64,000 nt of DNA from assembly GCA_024690665.1 (NCBI GenBank), contig JAILOU010000039.1:104779-168778 (forward strand), in the 5' to 3' direction. How positions within the stretch are numbered: the stretch's first letter is position 1; each line of letters opens with the position of its first letter. Of the stretch, positions 60,890-64,000 are shown piece by piece. The notes under the pieces were generated by a model. The model did not search any database. It was given only the letters and a program-made list of their open reading frames with translations, and had not been told where the DNA came from. Origin of the DNA: Eubacterium sp. Lineage in GTDB: Bacteria; Bacillota; Clostridia; Lachnospirales; Lachnospiraceae. Made by a program: the position numbers and the translations under genes.

Positions 60890-61552
60890 ATGAGAAATCA
60901 CATGTCTAGAATCGTGATTTTAGGGCTTGCTTTGATTTTGACAACAATAGTATTTACAGCGTGCGGCCAACAAGAAGATGAATTATCTGTTTCTTCACAA
61001 GAAAAAACGAAGCTTGCCGTTATATCGGATGAAACCACTGATGTTTCATCAACGGCAGAGCAAAGCAGTATGAGTAAAAAAGAACCAACCAGTTATAAAC
61101 TTGCTATAGAAGAATACATTATAGATAAGATTGGTATGTTTTTTGATGATAGCGATATATGTATTCCATGTATGAAGATTATTGCCACAGATAAAAGTGA
61201 TAAATCAGATATTAAAGCATGGGGAATCTATTGGATCTATAATTATAAAATCGAAGGCGATACATTAGTATGTGAGTCGGGGGGCTCGAATCCCGGACTG
61301 ATGCATGTGGTTGAGACGGATGGAGTATACCAGGCAAAATCATTTGAGATTGTATCGGATGGTTCTAAGCACGATGAGAGTGCCAAAAAAATCTTTGGAG
61401 AATATTATAAGAAGTTTATAAAGGCCTCTGAGAACGAAAAGGCAAATAAAAAAATCAGAGAAAAGGCCATTGTTAAGTATATTAAAGATAACCATCTTAA
61501 TGTAACAAAATACCGAGATGAAGGGGCAGATCCTGTTAAACTCGATTTATAG
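60890..61552 (+). CDS. Putative lipoprotein
   Basis: MRNHMSRIVILGLALILTTIVFTACGQQ lipobox. Confidence 0.65.
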   Translation: MRNHMSRIVILGLALILTTIVFTACGQQEDELSVSSQEKTKLAVISDETTDVSSTAEQSSMSKKEPTSYKLAIEEYIIDKIGMFFDDSDICIPCMKIIATDKSDKSDIKAWGIYWIYNYKIEGDTLVCESGGSNPGLMHVVETDGVYQAKSFEIVSDGSKHDESAKKIFGEYYKKFIKASENEKANKKIREKAIVKYIKDNHLNVTKYRDEGADPVKLDL

Positions 61553-61564
61553 GGGAATATGATG

Positions 61565-61602
61565 AGACTTTCTATAACCAAGGTTATGGAAAGTCTTTTT
61601 TA
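61565..61602 (+). terminator. Intrinsic terminator
   Basis: AGACTTTCtATAACcaagGTTATgGAAAGTCTTTTTT. Confidence 0.85.
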
Positions 61603-61693
61603 TAAAAGATAATTATTGCAAAACTTAGAGAATGGCTTGAAAAAATATTTGAGTTATTATATATTATTGGTGCAGAGGAGACTAACTATAGTT

Positions 61694-61720
61694 GCACTTG
61701 TGATAAGTGCTTATTTTTTT
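61694..61720 (+). terminator. Terminator-like hairpin
   Basis: GCACTTgtgatAAGTGCTTATTTTTTT. Confidence 0.55.
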
Positions 61721-61798
61721 ACACAGATGTTAGGTGACTCTAACACAAATAATGATAGCCGGCCATCTAAGTTATTAAACTATAGTTAATCTTAAGCG

Positions 61799-61840
61799 GA
61801 TAAGTTTCTTTCCCCGGCATCTGCCGGGGAAGAATTTATC
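61799..61840. repeat. Near-perfect 42-nt palindrome upstream of methyltransferase
   Basis: GATAAGTTTCTTTCCCCGGCATCTGCCGGGGAAGAATTTATC. Confidence 0.75.
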
Positions 61841-61873
61841 ATATGAATTTTGATTGGAAATGAGGTGTAGGTT

Positions 61874-62671
61874 ATGGAATTACAACTAGGAGATGTACAG
61901 ACAACGGCATTAATACCATTGGTGATTAAAGCGAATGAGACGCAACGAAAGAATGCTCGCATTAACGATGTAAAGGCAGTTGAAATTGTTCGTTCATTAA
62001 ATGTTGATATGAATCAATATGATAAATTCATGTCTCATGAAGGGGTCGTTGCGCGTACAATTATGTTAGATCAGCAGCTTAAAAAGTTGATTTTAGATAA
62101 TCCGGATGCTGTCATCGTGAATGTTGGAGCCGGATTTGACGACCGGTTTTCCCGTGTGGATAATGGGTCGATTCTATGGTTTGATTTAGATCTTCCGGAT
62201 GCAATTAATGCCAGAAAAAAAGCCTTTTCTAATCAAGAACGTGTGACGATGATTGCCGGAAATGCTCTTAACAGTCAATGGTGTAAACCGGTTCAAGATG
62301 CAGTTGCCAACCGTTTTTCAAAACCAATCTTTCTTGCGGAAGGTCTTTTTATGTATCTGACAATGGAACAAATCAGAACTTTCTTGGATGTTTTGGTAGA
62401 AAATTTTCCGGATGGTGGGATGTTGATTGCCGAACAAAATCCAAAGATTATGGTAAAAAATGAAAAGCATCATGATACTGTAAAAAGCACTAACGCGCAT
62501 TTTAAATCAGGAACCGATTCTGGACAAGAGATTGCAGAATTGGTGGATGGTGTACATCTGGTAGAAGAACATAGCTTTAATGAAGAGATGCGAAAGTATA
62601 GCATGCGGGGGAAATTATTTGCACTGATATTGCCTAAGATGAATGATAGATGGGCGACATTTGCCTGGTAA
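61874..62671 (+). CDS. Class I SAM methyltransferase, LCMT/TcmP-like
   Basis: DAVIVNVGAGFDDRFSRVDNGSILWFDLDLPDAINARKKAF; FLAEGLFMYLTMEQIRTFL. Confidence 0.88.
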   Translation: MELQLGDVQTTALIPLVIKANETQRKNARINDVKAVEIVRSLNVDMNQYDKFMSHEGVVARTIMLDQQLKKLILDNPDAVIVNVGAGFDDRFSRVDNGSILWFDLDLPDAINARKKAFSNQERVTMIAGNALNSQWCKPVQDAVANRFSKPIFLAEGLFMYLTMEQIRTFLDVLVENFPDGGMLIAEQNPKIMVKNEKHHDTVKSTNAHFKSGTDSGQEIAELVDGVHLVEEHSFNEEMRKYSMRGKLFALILPKMNDRWATFAW

Positions 62672-62713
62672 TAGTTGCGCGTTTATCCAAGATGCAGTAT
62701 GATGCTTTTAATT

Positions 62714-63403
62714 ATGAAAATTACTATTATTCATGGTCAGAGTCATAAAGGCTCTACCTATCATATTGCACATAATCTCGCCGAAAGAATCGGAGGAGAT
62801 ATAATTGAATATTTTTTACCAAGGGATTTTGGTGAGTTTTGCATAGGCTGTACTAAGTGTTTTATGGAGCATGAACAACTGTGCCCTCATTATTCTAAAT
62901 TGTTGCCAATTACAAAAGCGCTAGATGAGGCGGATGTTATTATTCTTGCAAGTCCGGTCTATGTATATCATGCCACCGGTCCGATGAAAAGCTTTTTGGA
63001 TCATTATGGATATCGCTGGATGGTTCACCGTCCACAGGCAGCCATGTTTCAAAAGCAGGGGGTCTGTATCAGCACTGCTGCCGGTGCCGGCATGAAATCT
63101 ACCAATAAAGATATGGCGGACAGTTTGTTCTTCTGGGGAGTTGCCCGAATCTATAAGTATGGAATGCGGGTGGCAGCTGTTGATTGGAGCAAGATAAGTG
63201 CCACACGAAGACAGAAGATTGACAAGGCTCTTACCCACATTGCTGCTAAGATTGTAAGGCGGCAGGGAAGAGTGAAACCGGGGCTTAAAACCAAAGTTTT
63301 TTTTACTATTATGCGATTAATGCAAAAGAAGGGGTTTAATCCAAGTGATAATGAATACTGGAAACAGTATGGCTGGACAGGGACAAAAAGACCTTGGAAA
63401 TAA
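62714..63403 (+). CDS. Flavodoxin-family / NAD(P)H-dependent FMN oxidoreductase
   Basis: MKITIIHGQSHKGSTYHIAHNLAERIGG; FCIGCTKCFM; DVIILASPVYVYHATGPMKSFLDH. Confidence 0.92.
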   Translation: MKITIIHGQSHKGSTYHIAHNLAERIGGDIIEYFLPRDFGEFCIGCTKCFMEHEQLCPHYSKLLPITKALDEADVIILASPVYVYHATGPMKSFLDHYGYRWMVHRPQAAMFQKQGVCISTAAGAGMKSTNKDMADSLFFWGVARIYKYGMRVAAVDWSKISATRRQKIDKALTHIAAKIVRRQGRVKPGLKTKVFFTIMRLMQKKGFNPSDNEYWKQYGWTGTKRPWK

Positions 63404-63546
63404 AATATAAGATGTTAAAGAAACTCTTTTTAAGTTTGTCAAATAGACAGATTTAGGAAGGGTTTTTTGTTATGAGAAGATATGAAAAGTCAAGATAAAT
63501 ATGATAAAAATTTACTGTGTATAAGATTTTAAGAGGAGATGATTGT

Positions 63547-63868
63547 ATGAAAAAAATGACTTGTTTATTGGTAATTGCAATCTTTATCTTTGTACTTAGT
63601 GGCTGCGGTAAAACGGAAGTTACAAGTATGACGCCAAGATATTGAGTATCAGTATCCATATCAATACTGTTTAAATATCAGTTTCAACGAAGATGGGACA
63701 CCGGGAAGAGGTTCTGCAATCTTCCTTCATTGTTTTGGTGATCGATGTCCGTATACAGGTGGCTGCGTATCTATTCCGATGGACCAGATGTATTATGTGA
63801 TGCAACATGTTGCGAAGGACTGTGTGGTCGTAATTGATGAATTAGAAGATATGAACGGTGAATTTTAA
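63547..63868 (+). pseudogene. Decayed lipoprotein L,D-transpeptidase (YkuD): signal/lipobox fragment plus C-terminal catalytic fragment
   Basis: MKKMTCLLVIAIFIFVLSGCGKTEVTSMTPRY* then, in another frame (63638-63868), DIEYQYPYQYCLNISFNEDGTPGRGSAIFLHCFGDRCPYTGGCVSIPMDQMYYVMQHV...*. Confidence 0.75.
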
Positions 63869-64000
63869 CTCAGTCGGGGTACAAGCTCCGACTGAGTTAA
63901 ACGCTCCGCGAGGATGCACACGGATTCGGACAGGAATTTGTCTGCTGAAGCAGACCCGAATCCGGCGCGCAAGACTCGCGAGCGAGTCTTGACATGAGCA
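63864..64000 (+). repeat. Structured repeat element copy 2, truncated by window end
   Basis: From CTCCGACTGAGTTAAACGCTCCGCGAGG to GAGTCTTGACA one mismatch versus copy 1 over ~108 nt. First stem is shorter (16 bp, loop TACAAG). Confidence 0.88.

Overview
The window is 64 kb of a Clostridia-type genome; gene content and surface-protein style suggest Lachnospiraceae (inference, not verified). No rRNA, tRNA, CRISPR array or intact transposase was seen. The left half is mainly metabolic: a truncated circularly permuted ATP-grasp protein, an AraC-regulated dehydrogenase/beta-helix pair, a nitrilase-phosphosugar mutase-AmmeMemoRadiSam operon, LRR/VWA/MoxR genes, a MoeA-like protein, carB, pyrG, gltB, gltD, dapF and a GH13 protein. 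The middle and right are rich in signalling genes: two MCPs, several GGDEF proteins, and a hybrid kinase with Hpt. Four observations stand out. (1) A 9-gene divergon (41991-53472) pairs an ABC exporter and two surface/lipoproteins with two secreted Lys-rich proteins and a FecCD-type importer. Its two divergent promoters share a 14-bp element, and the lipoprotein and the main secreted protein look paralogous with a shared His-x-His motif. This is a candidate undescribed heme/metal/cofactor acquisition system. (2) A cobalamin riboswitch lies directly upstream of a large secreted GLUG/Ig-like protein with a KKD/KKS tail, a candidate B12-related surface protein. (3) A repeated, highly structured ~110-nt element occurs at 57944-58138 and 63864-64000, with variable apical stems. 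(4) The pyrG leader carries a strong promoter followed by two tandem terminator-like hairpins. All homology statements come from reading protein motifs by eye; no database search was run.
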